The notes: generated by a model from the letters alone, not told the origin. A stretch of 6,700 nt of DNA from DATLFP01 sp035540955 (GCA_035540955.1 DATLFP010000132.1:1-6700); one strand, 5' to 3'; shown: positions 1-6,180, numbered from the stretch's first letter. Made by a program: numbers and translations.

Positions 1-93
1 GCCCGGCGGATCGTCGAGGCCCACGGCGGGCGCATCTGGGCGACCAGCCGGCTGGGCCAGGGCTCCCGGTTCGCCTTCACGCTGCCGAGATAG
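1..93 (+). CDS. Sensor histidine kinase, C-terminal end (partial)
   Basis: Only the last 30 codons are inside the window, ending at a TAG. The readable peptide contains VEAHGGRIWATS followed by GQGSRFAFTLP. This is the usual end of a HATPase_c ATP-binding domain: the helix and strand before the G2 box, then the G-x-G-S-x-F-x-F-x-L-P pattern. The family autophosphorylates a histidine and passes the phosphate to a response regulator, but the sensor and dimerisation regions lie off the left edge, so neither signal nor partner can be named. The next gene starts 19 bp downstream on the same strand, so the two may share a transcript. The family call is good for such a short piece; a related GHKL ATPase without kinase activity cannot be excluded. 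Confidence 0.75.
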   Translation, partial: ARRIVEAHGGRIWATSRLGQGSRFAFTLPR

Positions 94-112
94 GGCAGGC
101 TGCGGGCCTTCC

Positions 113-832
113 ATGGCCCGCCTCCCCTCCCTGCTCGATCCCCCCATCGGCTTCGCCCACCGGGGCGCCCGTGCCCACGCGCCGGAGAACACGCTCGAGG
201 CCTTCACCCTCGCCCTGCGCCTGGGCGCCACCGGCCTCGAGAGCGACGCCTGGCGAACCGCCGACGGCGAGATCGTGCTCGATCACGACGGCGTGGTCCG
301 CAGCCGCCTGCGTCGGCGGCCGATCGCGGACCTTCGGCGTGCCTCGCTGCCGTCCCACGTACCGACGCTGGCCGAGCTGTACGAGGCGGTGGGCCCCGGC
401 GTGCCCCTCTCCCTCGACGTGAAGGACCCCGCCGCGGCCGACGGGATCGTGGAGGTGGCCCGTGCCGCCGGCGCCGAAGGCGCCCTCTGGCTGTGCACAC
501 CCGACTGGGAGCGGGCGGCGGACTGGAAGCAGCGCTGGCCCGACGTGAAGACCATCGACTCCACCCGCCTGCGCAAGATCAAGGAGGGGACCGAGCGCCG
601 GGGGGCGCGGCTGGCCGACGCGGGTGTCGACGGCATCAACCTGCACTGGACCGACTGGAACGGTGGCCTCACCACGCTCTTCCACCGTTTCGGCCTCGTC
701 GCATTCGGGTGGGACTGCCAGCATCGCCGCCACCTCGACGCCGTGCTGGGCATGGGCATCGACGCGGTCTACTCCGACCACGTCGACCGCATGGTCGACG
801 GCCTCGCCGGTCGCCCCGGGGCGCCCGAGTGA
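113..832 (+). CDS. Glycerophosphodiester phosphodiesterase family protein (GDPD)
   Basis: A 239-residue protein of the GDPD TIM-barrel family, which hydrolyses glycerophosphodiesters to sn-glycerol 3-phosphate and an alcohol. Visible hallmarks are FAHRGARAHAPENTLEAF near residues 14-31 (His16-Arg17 and the PENT element), LESDAWRTADGEIVLDHD at 42-59 (metal ligands Glu43 and Asp45, catalytic His58), and LDVK at 101-104, where many members have an IEIK-type strand with Glu. The C-terminus has the expected strand DAVYSDHVDRMVD at 217-229. Length is normal for a single-domain cytoplasmic member, and no signal peptide or membrane segment is seen. The ATG at 113 sits 19 bp after the kinase stop with only a weak purine-rich stretch before it. 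The gene ends 9 bp from the convergent lepB with no obvious terminator. The exact substrate cannot be read from the sequence. Confidence 0.9.
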   Translation: MARLPSLLDPPIGFAHRGARAHAPENTLEAFTLALRLGATGLESDAWRTADGEIVLDHDGVVRSRLRRRPIADLRRASLPSHVPTLAELYEAVGPGVPLSLDVKDPAAADGIVEVARAAGAEGALWLCTPDWERAADWKQRWPDVKTIDSTRLRKIKEGTERRGARLADAGVDGINLHWTDWNGGLTTLFHRFGLVAFGWDCQHRRHLDAVLGMGIDAVYSDHVDRMVDGLAGRPGAPE

Positions 833-841
833 GCCGGTCGG

Positions 842-1471
842 TCAGAGGCGGCCGAGCTCGGTGAGCGGCCACACCCGGACGAACGCCCGGCCCACGATGG
901 TGTCTTCGTCGATGGCCCCGAACACGCGGCTGTCGGCAGAGTCGCCGCGGTTGTCGCCCATGACGAACACGCGGCCCGCCGGGATCACCTGGCGGGGCAG
1001 GTTCTCGGTTCTCATGCCCTCGACGAGGTACGGCTCGTCGAGGACCTGGCCGTCGATGTAGACGCGTCCGTCACGGGCCTCGATGGTCTCACCGGAGAGG
1101 CCGACGACCCGCTTGATGAGGTCCTTGATGCCGTCGCCGCCCGCTTCGCCGCCCGGTCGGTCGAACACCACGAGGTCGCCACGGTGCACGTCGTGCAGCT
1201 GGTAGCTGAGCTTGTTGACCAGGACGCGGTCGCCCTGGTCGAGGGTCGGATACATCGAGAGTGACGGGATGAAGAACGCCTGGACGAGGAACGTCTTGAC
1301 CAGGAGCGCCACCGCGAGCGCGCCGACGATGATCGCCGCCCACTCGAGGACGTTGCGGACGCTGCTGCTCTCAGCGGCCGCGTCAGCGACCGGATCGGAC
1401 GAGGCGTCGACGGTGTCGCCGTCGTCGCTTCCGACCTCGGGATCGGCGTCGGGGTCGGTGTCCACGCTCAC
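842..1471 (-). CDS. lepB: Type I signal peptidase (S26A)
   Basis: A 209-residue membrane-anchored serine protease that removes signal peptides from exported proteins outside the cytoplasmic membrane. A strongly acidic tail (residues 1-38, rich in Asp and Ser) precedes one transmembrane segment at about 42-62. Box B, IPSLSMYPTL at 68-77, holds the catalytic Ser72. Box D, IKRVVGLSGE at 119-128, holds the general base Lys120; the usual Pro of the VGLPGD motif is Ser here. Box E is MGDNRGDSADSRVFG at 171-185. All essential residues are present and the size fits the short actinobacterial form with one anchor. The start is a GTG whose bases form GTGA with the pafC stop, a 4-base overlap, and no strong Shine-Dalgarno is visible, so translation is probably coupled to pafC. 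A second in-frame GTG two codons later is possible. This gene is last in the minus-strand chain. Confidence 0.95.
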   Translation of the reverse strand: MSVDTDPDADPEVGSDDGDTVDASSDPVADAAAESSSVRNVLEWAAIIVGALAVALLVKTFLVQAFFIPSLSMYPTLDQGDRVLVNKLSYQLHDVHRGDLVVFDRPGGEAGGDGIKDLIKRVVGLSGETIEARDGRVYIDGQVLDEPYLVEGMRTENLPRQVIPAGRVFVMGDNRGDSADSRVFGAIDEDTIVGRAFVRVWPLTELGRL

Positions 1472-2418
1472 TCGCGGTTCACGCTACCGGTGTACCGCTC
1501 GAGCACCCTCGCCGCCGCCGCCCGGGCCAACCCCGGGTCGCCCTCGATGACGGTTGCTCCCGGTCCGAGCCGCAGCAGCAGCCGCTCGAGCCACGCCCGC
1601 TCGGCGATCTTCATCGACACCCGCATCCGCCCCTCGCCGAGCTCCTCGACCGACTCCATCGGGTACTGACCGGCGACCCAACGGGCCCACGGCTCGAGGT
1701 CGAGCACGATCCGATCCCCGGCGTCCTCGGCCGAGAACACCCGGCGGGGAGGCAACGCGGCGGGGGGATCGAAGGTGGCGTCGAGCACCGACACCGCCCG
1801 GATGCGATCGAGGCGGAACAACCGCTCGGCCTGGGCGGCGTGGCACCACGCTTGCACGTACCACTCCCCCTCCGCGGCGTAGACGTCCCAGGGCTCGATG
1901 ACCCGCCGGGTGCGGGCGTCGCGGCCGTAGGTGTAGTAGTCGAGCTCCACGCGTCGGTGGGCGGCGATGGCGGTCCGCAGGGTGTCGAGCATGCCGGCGG
2001 GCACGTTGCCGAGGTGCACGTCGATCGCCTCGTCGGCGTCGACGCCGAGCGCGGCGGCCAGCTTGCTCAGCCCGCGGGCGAGCGGGCCCGCGGGGTCGGT
2101 CCCGGGAACGGCGAGCAACGTCCGCCCGGAGGCCACGAGGGTGAGCGCCTCCTCGGGCGTCAGGCGCAGGGGCCGGTTGAACCAGTCGGCGTACTGGATC
2201 CAGATGCGATCGCCCTCGAGCCGCACCTCCATCAGCACGTCGGCGGTGAAGGGGTAGACGCCGCAGTACTGCAGCAGGTCGACGTCGGCCAGCAGCTCGG
2301 CCTCGGTCACCCCGAACCGTGCGCACACGTCGGCCACCGGCGGCCCGTCGTTCGCCGCCACCCACGGGACGATGGCGAGCAGGCGGCGGAGCCGCTCGTC
2401 GGCGCTGGGTCGAGCCAT
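1468..2418 (-). CDS. pafC: PafC, WYL-domain transcriptional regulator
   Basis: A 316-residue regulator with an N-terminal winged-helix region (about 5-75; DERLRRLLAIVPWVAANDG then the VCARFGVTEAELLADVDLLQ recognition part), a WYL domain (about 145-212), and a C-terminal WCX extension (about 235-310). In the WYL domain the namesake triad reads Trp-Tyr-Val at 186-188 within GEWYVQAWC, followed by the typical FRLDRIRAV at 201-209. In mycobacteria PafC pairs with PafB to activate the RecA/LexA-independent DNA-damage regulon; the same role here is inferred from family and gene order. The ATG at 2418 shares its A with the TGA of pafB (TGATG). A GGGAG Shine-Dalgarno lies 8 nt upstream at 2427-2431, which fixes the start; the longer open frame upstream is pafB read in the wrong phase. 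The TGA overlaps the lepB GTG. Confidence 0.92.
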   Translation of the reverse strand: MARPSADERLRRLLAIVPWVAANDGPPVADVCARFGVTEAELLADVDLLQYCGVYPFTADVLMEVRLEGDRIWIQYADWFNRPLRLTPEEALTLVASGRTLLAVPGTDPAGPLARGLSKLAAALGVDADEAIDVHLGNVPAGMLDTLRTAIAAHRRVELDYYTYGRDARTRRVIEPWDVYAAEGEWYVQAWCHAAQAERLFRLDRIRAVSVLDATFDPPAALPPRRVFSAEDAGDRIVLDLEPWARWVAGQYPMESVEELGEGRMRVSMKIAERAWLERLLLRLGPGATVIEGDPGLARAAAARVLERYTGSVNRE

Positions 2419-3326
2419 CAGGGCATCTCCCGGAGCCAGGTGACCATGTCGTCGCGCAGCTCGGGCGGCGACAGGACCTCGGCATGGTCGAGGAACCCGA
2501 GCACGAAGGAGCGGAACGCATCCCGGTTGGCGACGGTCAGGAGCAGGTCCACCGACCCGTCCTCGTGCTGGGCGGCCACGTGTTCGCGGCCGACGGTGTC
2601 GCACGCGAACGGCGCCTGGTCGGGATCGACGCGCACGAGGGCGGCGATCGGTTGCTCGGCGCCCATCTCCCAAGGCGGCAGCATCCCCCGCCCCGTGAGC
2701 GGCTTGCGCTCGAAGGAGCCCGGCTCGCCCACGGTGACCCCGCCCTCGATGCGGTCGAGCCGGTAGGAGCGGGGCTCCCGGGACGCGTGGTCCCGTCCGT
2801 CGAGGTACCAGCGGCCCCGCTGGAAGGTCAGGCGGTAGGGGTCGACGACGCGATCCTTCCCGTTGTGCCGGAACTCGACGACGGCGCCGGCGGCGGCGGC
2901 CGCGAACAGCGGGCCGAGGTTCGGCATCGAGGGCAGGGCGACGGCGGGGCCCGACTCGCCACCGGCGGCCCCACCCAGCTTCCGGATGGCGTCCCCGCTC
3001 GACAGGCCGTCGACCTGCACGGTGGCGACGGCAAGGTTGAGGGCCGCCAGCTCGTCGGGTTCGAGACCGGGGTCGGCCAGCGCGTACTCATCGCGTCGGA
3101 TCCGGTAACCGGGCACCGGCGGATCGGTCCCCGGGATCTCCTCGGTGCGCACCGGGATGCCCATCTGGCGAAGGGCCTCCTTGTCGCGCTCGAACGCCCG
3201 GCGGAACGTCTCGCCGGCCTCCGCCGGGTACCCGGGCACCCGCTCGCGGATGTCGTCGGTCGACAGGGGAACGCGCGCGTCGAGCAGGGCGGCGGTGAGG
3301 TTGAGCAGCCGCTCCAACCGGTCCAT
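2418..3326 (-). CDS. pafB: PafB, WYL-domain transcriptional regulator
   Basis: A 302-residue protein with the PafB layout. The N-terminal winged helix (about 1-78) begins MDRLERLLNLTAALLD and includes ERVPGYPAEAGETFRRAFER (28-47), which matches the PafB-specific V-x-G-Y ... F-x-R-x-F-E-R-D-K pattern, then GYRIRRDEYAL. The WYL domain spans about 135-200, with a literal Trp-Tyr-Leu at 173-175 (GRWYLDGRD) and YRLDRIEG at 188-195. A WCX-type C-terminus follows at about 226-300. WYL domains are thought to bind ligands, including nucleic acids, and so switch the regulator. PafB and PafC act as a heterodimeric activator of DNA-damage genes in mycobacteria. The ATG at 3326 is chosen because homology starts there; a GTG one codon upstream is an alternative. 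Only weak CAGG is seen upstream, at about 10 nt. The N-terminal ATG overlaps the stop of a possible 23-codon ORF, and the gene ends TGATG into pafC. Confidence 0.92.
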   Translation of the reverse strand: MDRLERLLNLTAALLDARVPLSTDDIRERVPGYPAEAGETFRRAFERDKEALRQMGIPVRTEEIPGTDPPVPGYRIRRDEYALADPGLEPDELAALNLAVATVQVDGLSSGDAIRKLGGAAGGESGPAVALPSMPNLGPLFAAAAAGAVVEFRHNGKDRVVDPYRLTFQRGRWYLDGRDHASREPRSYRLDRIEGGVTVGEPGSFERKPLTGRGMLPPWEMGAEQPIAALVRVDPDQAPFACDTVGREHVAAQHEDGSVDLLLTVANRDAFRSFVLGFLDHAEVLSPPELRDDMVTWLREMP

Positions 3327-3397
3327 CACACGGCCTGCGCTCTGCGCGGGGCAGCTCGCTGGCGCTCGCTCCTGGTCATGTGGCCCGCGCGCTGCAT
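3326..3397 (-). CDS. Possible 23-codon bridging ORF between DUF3866 and pafB
   Basis: The only gap in the minus-strand chain (70 bp) is exactly filled by an open frame of 23 codons plus TGA. Its ATG shares one base with the DUF3866 stop (TGATG at 3399-3395), and its TGA shares one base with the pafB ATG (TGATG at 3328-3324). The peptide would begin MQRAGHMTRS and end RRAQAV; it has six Arg against one Glu, no hydrophobic segment and no recognisable motif. It may be a leader-type ORF that keeps ribosomes moving from DUF3866 to pafB rather than a functional peptide. An internal ATG at codon 7 also exists. I know of no family that matches. A chance frame over a regulatory or dispersed repeat is a serious alternative, because the same DNA holds a 10-bp-spaced direct repeat. 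Confidence 0.35.
   Translation of the reverse strand: MQRAGHMTRSERQRAAPRRAQAV
3354..3370. repeat. Short direct repeat GCTCGCT, 10-bp period
   Basis: Two copies of GCTCGCT (3354-3360 and 3364-3370) are separated by GGC, so their starts are 10 bp apart, one helical turn. They lie in the gap between DUF3866 and pafB. The arrangement could be a protein-binding site, part of a dispersed GC-rich intergenic repeat, or a chance product of GC-rich DNA. A similar GAGCGA run inside the DUF3866 gene (near 3700) shows that such words also occur in coding DNA here. Confidence 0.3.
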
Positions 3398-4431
3398 CAC
3401 GGGAGCATTGTGGCTGCTGCGGTGCCGGCCGCTCCGGCGACGGCGTAGAAGCCGGGGTCGTCGGCCGGGCCCCGCCCCATCGAGGTGACCGTGAGGCCGA
3501 GGGCGTCGAGGAGGCCGGGGATGCCAGGGTCCTCCACGCCGAGGATGCGGTGGCGGTCGGCGACGCCCGCGGCATCGAGGTCGGCGCGCACGCGCTCGTC
3601 GAAGGGGCCACGCGGGACGCCGATGGTGGCTCGCTCCTGGGTCCCCAGCGCCAGCGCCGTGCGGCTGTGGTGGCTCACACCCTGGTGACGGAGCCGCGGA
3701 TCAGCGAGCGAGAACCGCAGCGTGGCCACCGGCCGGCCGCCCAACAGGGCGGCGGCGCTGATGACGGCTCCGACCTCGAACGCGGAGTAGCCGAGGCGCG
3801 TTGCGGTCCCGACCACGCCGGGGCCCATGGCGACCACCGCGACATCGGCGTGGCGGCGGGCGGTGAGCAGGGCGGCCGCCACGTTCACCGCCTCGTGGTC
3901 ACCCCCGAAGGCGTGACCGGCGGTCACCGTGGTGGCCAGGACCGGGCGCAGCGCCGCCACCGTGTCGCTCAGCGCCAGGGGCAGTGCGGCGCCGTCGGTC
4001 ATGACGTAGCCGATGCGGGCGGCAGGTCGCGCGTGCCGGAGCGCCGCGACGACGCACGGGACCTGGCTGTGCAGCCCGCACGCGATCACCGGCATCCCGT
4101 CGAGGTCGTCGTCGTCCCCGATCGACTCGTCGGCGCCGGTGTCGGCCTGCAGGCTGGTGTAGCGGAGCTTCATGATGTGCCCCGAACCGGGCTGGTCGAG
4201 CGAGCGGCGGCTGAGGTTCCAGTGGACGACGTGCCACCCGCCCGAGCCGAGCCCGAGCTCGACGGCCGTGGTGTTCACCACGACCTCGTCGCCCGCCGCC
4301 ACGTCGCCCGTGAGCTGGGTGAGGACGTAGGCGCGCGCGGTCTCGCTCTCGGCGAGGTCGACGAGGATCCGCTGCAGACCGGGCCGCTCCTCGAGGACCT
4401 GCGTGACGGTGCCGGTGCGAAACGACGGCAC
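3397..4431 (-). CDS. DUF3866 family protein
   Basis: A 344-residue protein recognised as DUF3866, a family without an assigned function. The N-terminal part (about 5-72) is a small beta-rich region with GTVTQVLEERPGLQRILVDL and the family signature GDEVVVNTTAVELGLGSGGW (48-67). A linker leads to GHIMKLRYTSLQ (84-95), the most conserved block. An acidic stretch (101-111, mostly Asp) precedes a C-terminal alpha/beta region of about 230 residues. That region has PVIACGLHSQVP, TAGHAFGGDHEAVNVAAALL (170-189) and VAMGPGVVGTATRLGYSAFE (200-219). The Gly-rich turns and GDHE suggest a nucleotide- or metal-binding fold, which is only a guess. No signal peptide is present. The start is a GTG sharing its G with the pafA stop (TAGTG); no Shine-Dalgarno is visible, so translation is probably coupled to pafA. 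The longer open frame upstream is pafA in another phase. The gene's place between pafA and pafBC hints at a link with pupylation or DNA-damage control. Confidence 0.88.
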   Translation of the reverse strand: MPSFRTGTVTQVLEERPGLQRILVDLAESETARAYVLTQLTGDVAAGDEVVVNTTAVELGLGSGGWHVVHWNLSRRSLDQPGSGHIMKLRYTSLQADTGADESIGDDDDLDGMPVIACGLHSQVPCVVAALRHARPAARIGYVMTDGAALPLALSDTVAALRPVLATTVTAGHAFGGDHEAVNVAAALLTARRHADVAVVAMGPGVVGTATRLGYSAFEVGAVISAAALLGGRPVATLRFSLADPRLRHQGVSHHSRTALALGTQERATIGVPRGPFDERVRADLDAAGVADRHRILGVEDPGIPGLLDALGLTVTSMGRGPADDPGFYAVAGAAGTAAATMLP

Positions 4432-4433
4432 TA
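4429..4433 (-). promoter_or_regulatory. TAGTG stop/start overlap, pafA to DUF3866
   Basis: The TAG of pafA and the GTG of the DUF3866 gene share one G. The 18 bases before the GTG contain no AGGAG-like sequence, so ribosomes most likely re-initiate after finishing pafA. This decides the GTG as the start and ties output of the DUF3866 protein to that of PafA. Confidence 0.6.
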
Positions 4434-5798
4434 CAGGCTGGCGATCAGGCGCTCCACCCGCTCGTCCTTGGCCTTGAACGGGTCCTTGCAGAGGACCGTC
4501 CGCTGCGCCTGGTCGTTGAGCTTCAGGTGCACCCAGTCGACGGTGTAGTCGCGCTTGCGCTCCTTGGCCTTGCGGATGAACTCGCCGCGCAGTCGGGCGC
4601 GCGTGGTCTGGGGTGGCTGGAGCTCGCCGGGCCCGGCGCGGTCGATCTCCTCGTCGGTGACGACGCGGTCGACCATGCCGCGCTCCTGCATCCGGTAGAA
4701 GAGCCCCCGCTCGCGGTTCACGTCGTGGTACTGCAGGTCCATCAGCGCCACCTTCGGATGGGTGAGCGGCAGGTCGTGCTTCTGCCGGTACGACTCGATG
4801 AGGTGGAACTTGATGACCCAGTCGACCTCGCGGTTCAGGCTGAGCGGATCCTTGGCCAGCGCCGTGAGGCAGTGCTCCCACATCCCGAGCGCCTGCTCCT
4901 CGAGCGGGCTCAAGCCCTTCTGTTCGGCGTAGCGGATGGCGCGGTTCAAGTACTCGCTCTGGATGTCGAGGGCGGTGGCCTCGCGCCCGTTGGCGAGCCG
5001 AACCTTCTTGCGGCAGGTGATGTCGTGGCTGATCTCGCGGATGGCTCGGATGGGGTTCTCGAGCGTCATGTCCCGCAGGACCACCGACGTGTCCTCGAGC
5101 ATGCGCAGGAGGATCGAGGTCGTGCCGACCTTCAGGAAGGTGGCGTACTCGCTCATGTTCGAGTCGCCCACGATCACGTGCAGCCGGCGGTAGCGCTCGG
5201 CGTCGGCGTGCGGCTCGTCGCGCGTGTTGATGATCGGCCGGCTGCGCGTCGTGGCGCTGCTGACGCCCTCCCAGATGTGCTCGGCCCGCTGGGCGATGCA
5301 GTACATCGCGCCCCGCGCCGTCTGCAGGACCTTGCCGGCGCCGGCGAAGATCTGGCGCGACACGAGGAACGGGATCAGCACCTCGGCGTAGTGACCGAAG
5401 TCGTCGCGGCGGCTCGTGAGGTAGTTCTCGTGGCAGCCATAGGAGTTGCCGGCGGAGTCGGTGTTGTTCTTGAACAGGTAGATGACGCCCCGGATGCCCT
5501 CCTCCCGCAGCCGCTGCTCGGCGAAGGTGAGCAGCTGCTCGAGGATGCGCTCACCGGCCTTGTCGTGGACGACGAGGTCGTAGATCGAGTCGCACTCGGG
5601 CGTGGCGTACTCCGGGTGGCTGCCGACGTCGAGGTAGAGCCGGGCGCCGTTCTCCAGGAACACGTTCGAGCTGCGACCCCAGGACACCACCCGCCGGAAG
5701 AGGTAGCGGGCGACCTCGTCGGGGCTGAGGCGCCGCTGCCCGCGAAGGGTGCAGGTGACCCCGTACTCGTTCTCGAGACCGAAGATCCGCCGGTCCAT
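4431..5798 (-). CDS. pafA: Pup--protein ligase PafA
   Basis: A 455-residue ATP-dependent ligase that phosphorylates the C-terminal Glu of Pup and joins it to substrate lysines, marking proteins for the mycobacterial-type proteasome. Length and sequence match the family (about 450 residues). The glutamine-synthetase-like core begins RRIFGLENEYGVTCTLRG, with metal ligand Glu9. ARLYLDVGSHPEYATPECDS (52-71) carries the catalytic Asp57. KNNTDSAGNSYGCHENYL (110-127), RAEHIWEGVSSATTRSRPII (171-190) and the HVIVGDSNMSE segment follow. The C-terminal domain ends DWVHLKLNDQAQRTVLCKDP (421-440) and RLIASL. NSYGCHENYL, and the lack of the extra active-site loop, separate it from the paralogous depupylase Dop. 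The ATG at 5798 is where homology starts; earlier in-frame codons would run into the divergent promoter gap. Pup, Dop, Mpa and proteasome genes are not in this window. The gene heads the minus-strand chain. Confidence 0.98.
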   Translation of the reverse strand: MDRRIFGLENEYGVTCTLRGQRRLSPDEVARYLFRRVVSWGRSSNVFLENGARLYLDVGSHPEYATPECDSIYDLVVHDKAGERILEQLLTFAEQRLREEGIRGVIYLFKNNTDSAGNSYGCHENYLTSRRDDFGHYAEVLIPFLVSRQIFAGAGKVLQTARGAMYCIAQRAEHIWEGVSSATTRSRPIINTRDEPHADAERYRRLHVIVGDSNMSEYATFLKVGTTSILLRMLEDTSVVLRDMTLENPIRAIREISHDITCRKKVRLANGREATALDIQSEYLNRAIRYAEQKGLSPLEEQALGMWEHCLTALAKDPLSLNREVDWVIKFHLIESYRQKHDLPLTHPKVALMDLQYHDVNRERGLFYRMQERGMVDRVVTDEEIDRAGPGELQPPQTTRARLRGEFIRKAKERKRDYTVDWVHLKLNDQAQRTVLCKDPFKAKDERVERLIASL

Positions 5799-5823
5799 CG
5801 GCCCTGACGGTACCGTCCCGGAG
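5799..5823. promoter_or_regulatory. Candidate bidirectional promoter with 12-bp palindrome
   Basis: The 40-bp gap between pafA and the divergent DUF2007-type gene contains a perfect palindrome, GACGGTACCGTC, at 5806-5817. Its core gives TACCGT on each strand (minus 5812-5807, plus 5811-5816), matching the loose actinobacterial -10 TANNNT. Counting the usual spacing predicts starts near 5800 on the minus strand, 2 nt before the pafA ATG, and near 5823 on the plus strand, 1 nt before a GTG at 5824. Both mRNAs could therefore be almost leaderless, which fits the weak Shine-Dalgarno sequences. No good -35 is seen on either side. The palindrome could instead be a repressor or activator operator. 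Confidence 0.35.
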
Positions 5824-5838
5824 GTGCAGCGGCTCCGG

Positions 5839-6156
5839 ATGGTGCCGGTGAGGCGGGTCAGCGACCAGTTCTCGGCCCGGGTGATCGCCGCCCGCCTGGG
5901 CGCCGAGGGCATCGTGACCCAGCTCCGCGGCGGCGGGATCGACGGGCTCTATCCCTTCGGCAACATCGAGATCCTGGTGCCCGAGGACGACGCCGAGGTG
6001 GCCCGCGATCTCCTGCTCGCCGACGACGTGGAGTCGGCCTTCGACGATGGCGAGCCCGGATCGGTCCCCGCTCGGTGGCCGTGGTGGGTGGGAGCCGCCG
6101 TCGCGCTCGTGCTGGTTCTCGCCGCGTTCGCCCGTGTGCTGGACTTGACCGCCTGA
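5839..6156 (+). CDS. Small DUF2007-type protein with C-terminal membrane anchor
   Basis: A 105-residue protein. Residues 5-64 (RRVSDQFSARVIAARLGAEG, then GLYPFGNIEILVPEDDAEVA and RDLL) resemble the DUF2007 domain, described as a putative prokaryotic signal-transducing domain: a ferredoxin-like fold in which the first helix reads A-x-x-I-A-x-x-L-x-x-x-G-I and the last strand carries I-x-V-P-x-x-D. An acidic linker (66-73) leads to one hydrophobic segment (about 82-100, WWVGAAVALVLVLAAFARV) and a five-residue tail. The domain should thus be held on the cytoplasmic face as a tail-anchored protein. Start choice is uncertain. The ATG at 5839 has GGAGG 14 nt upstream, rather far. A GTG at 5824 (110 residues) fits a leaderless mRNA from the divergent promoter. 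A much earlier ATG at 5749 would overlap pafA and is unlikely. Function is unknown. Confidence 0.75.
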   Translation: MVPVRRVSDQFSARVIAARLGAEGIVTQLRGGGIDGLYPFGNIEILVPEDDAEVARDLLLADDVESAFDDGEPGSVPARWPWWVGAAVALVLVLAAFARVLDLTA

Positions 6157-6180
6157 TCGCCTTCGGCGCGCACCCGCAGT

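Noticed and set aside
77..781. 234-codon minus-strand frame opposite the GDPD gene
   Set aside because: The plus-strand GDPD has all catalytic motifs; the antisense frame has none.
852..861. Palindrome CCGAGCTCGG near the convergent ends of gdpD and lepB, as a possible terminator
   Set aside because: It is inside the last codons of lepB, is short, and is not followed by a T-tract on either strand.
1786..1793. TGTCGGTG on the minus strand, equal to the upstream half of the mycobacterial PafBC-dependent promoter motif
   Set aside because: It lies in pafC coding DNA, and 8 bases downstream there is CACCTT instead of TANNNT, so the second half fails. No full motif was found before pafA, pafB or the amphi-Trp gene.
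1840..2766. Long plus-strand open frame opposite pafB and pafC (308 codons)
   Set aside because: Antisense shadow caused by high GC: composition rich in Gly, Val, Arg and His, no recognisable domain, and it lies over two firmly identified genes.
3145..4548. 467-codon plus-strand open frame opposite pafB and the DUF3866 gene
   Set aside because: Crosses two real genes and the spacer between them; low-complexity composition and no family resemblance.
4527..5807. 426-codon plus-strand open frame opposite pafA
   Set aside because: Fully antisense to the strongly conserved pafA; Val/Leu/Ala/Asp-rich text without motifs, typical of a shadow frame.
5749..5838. Earlier ATG at 5749 for the DUF2007-type gene
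   Set aside because: It would overlap the first 50 bases of pafA and the promoter gap, and the added 30 residues do not resemble the domain family.
6158..6168. CGCC-TTC-GGCG mini-hairpin just after the DUF2007-type stop, as a terminator
   Set aside because: A four-pair stem with no T-tract; too weak to call.
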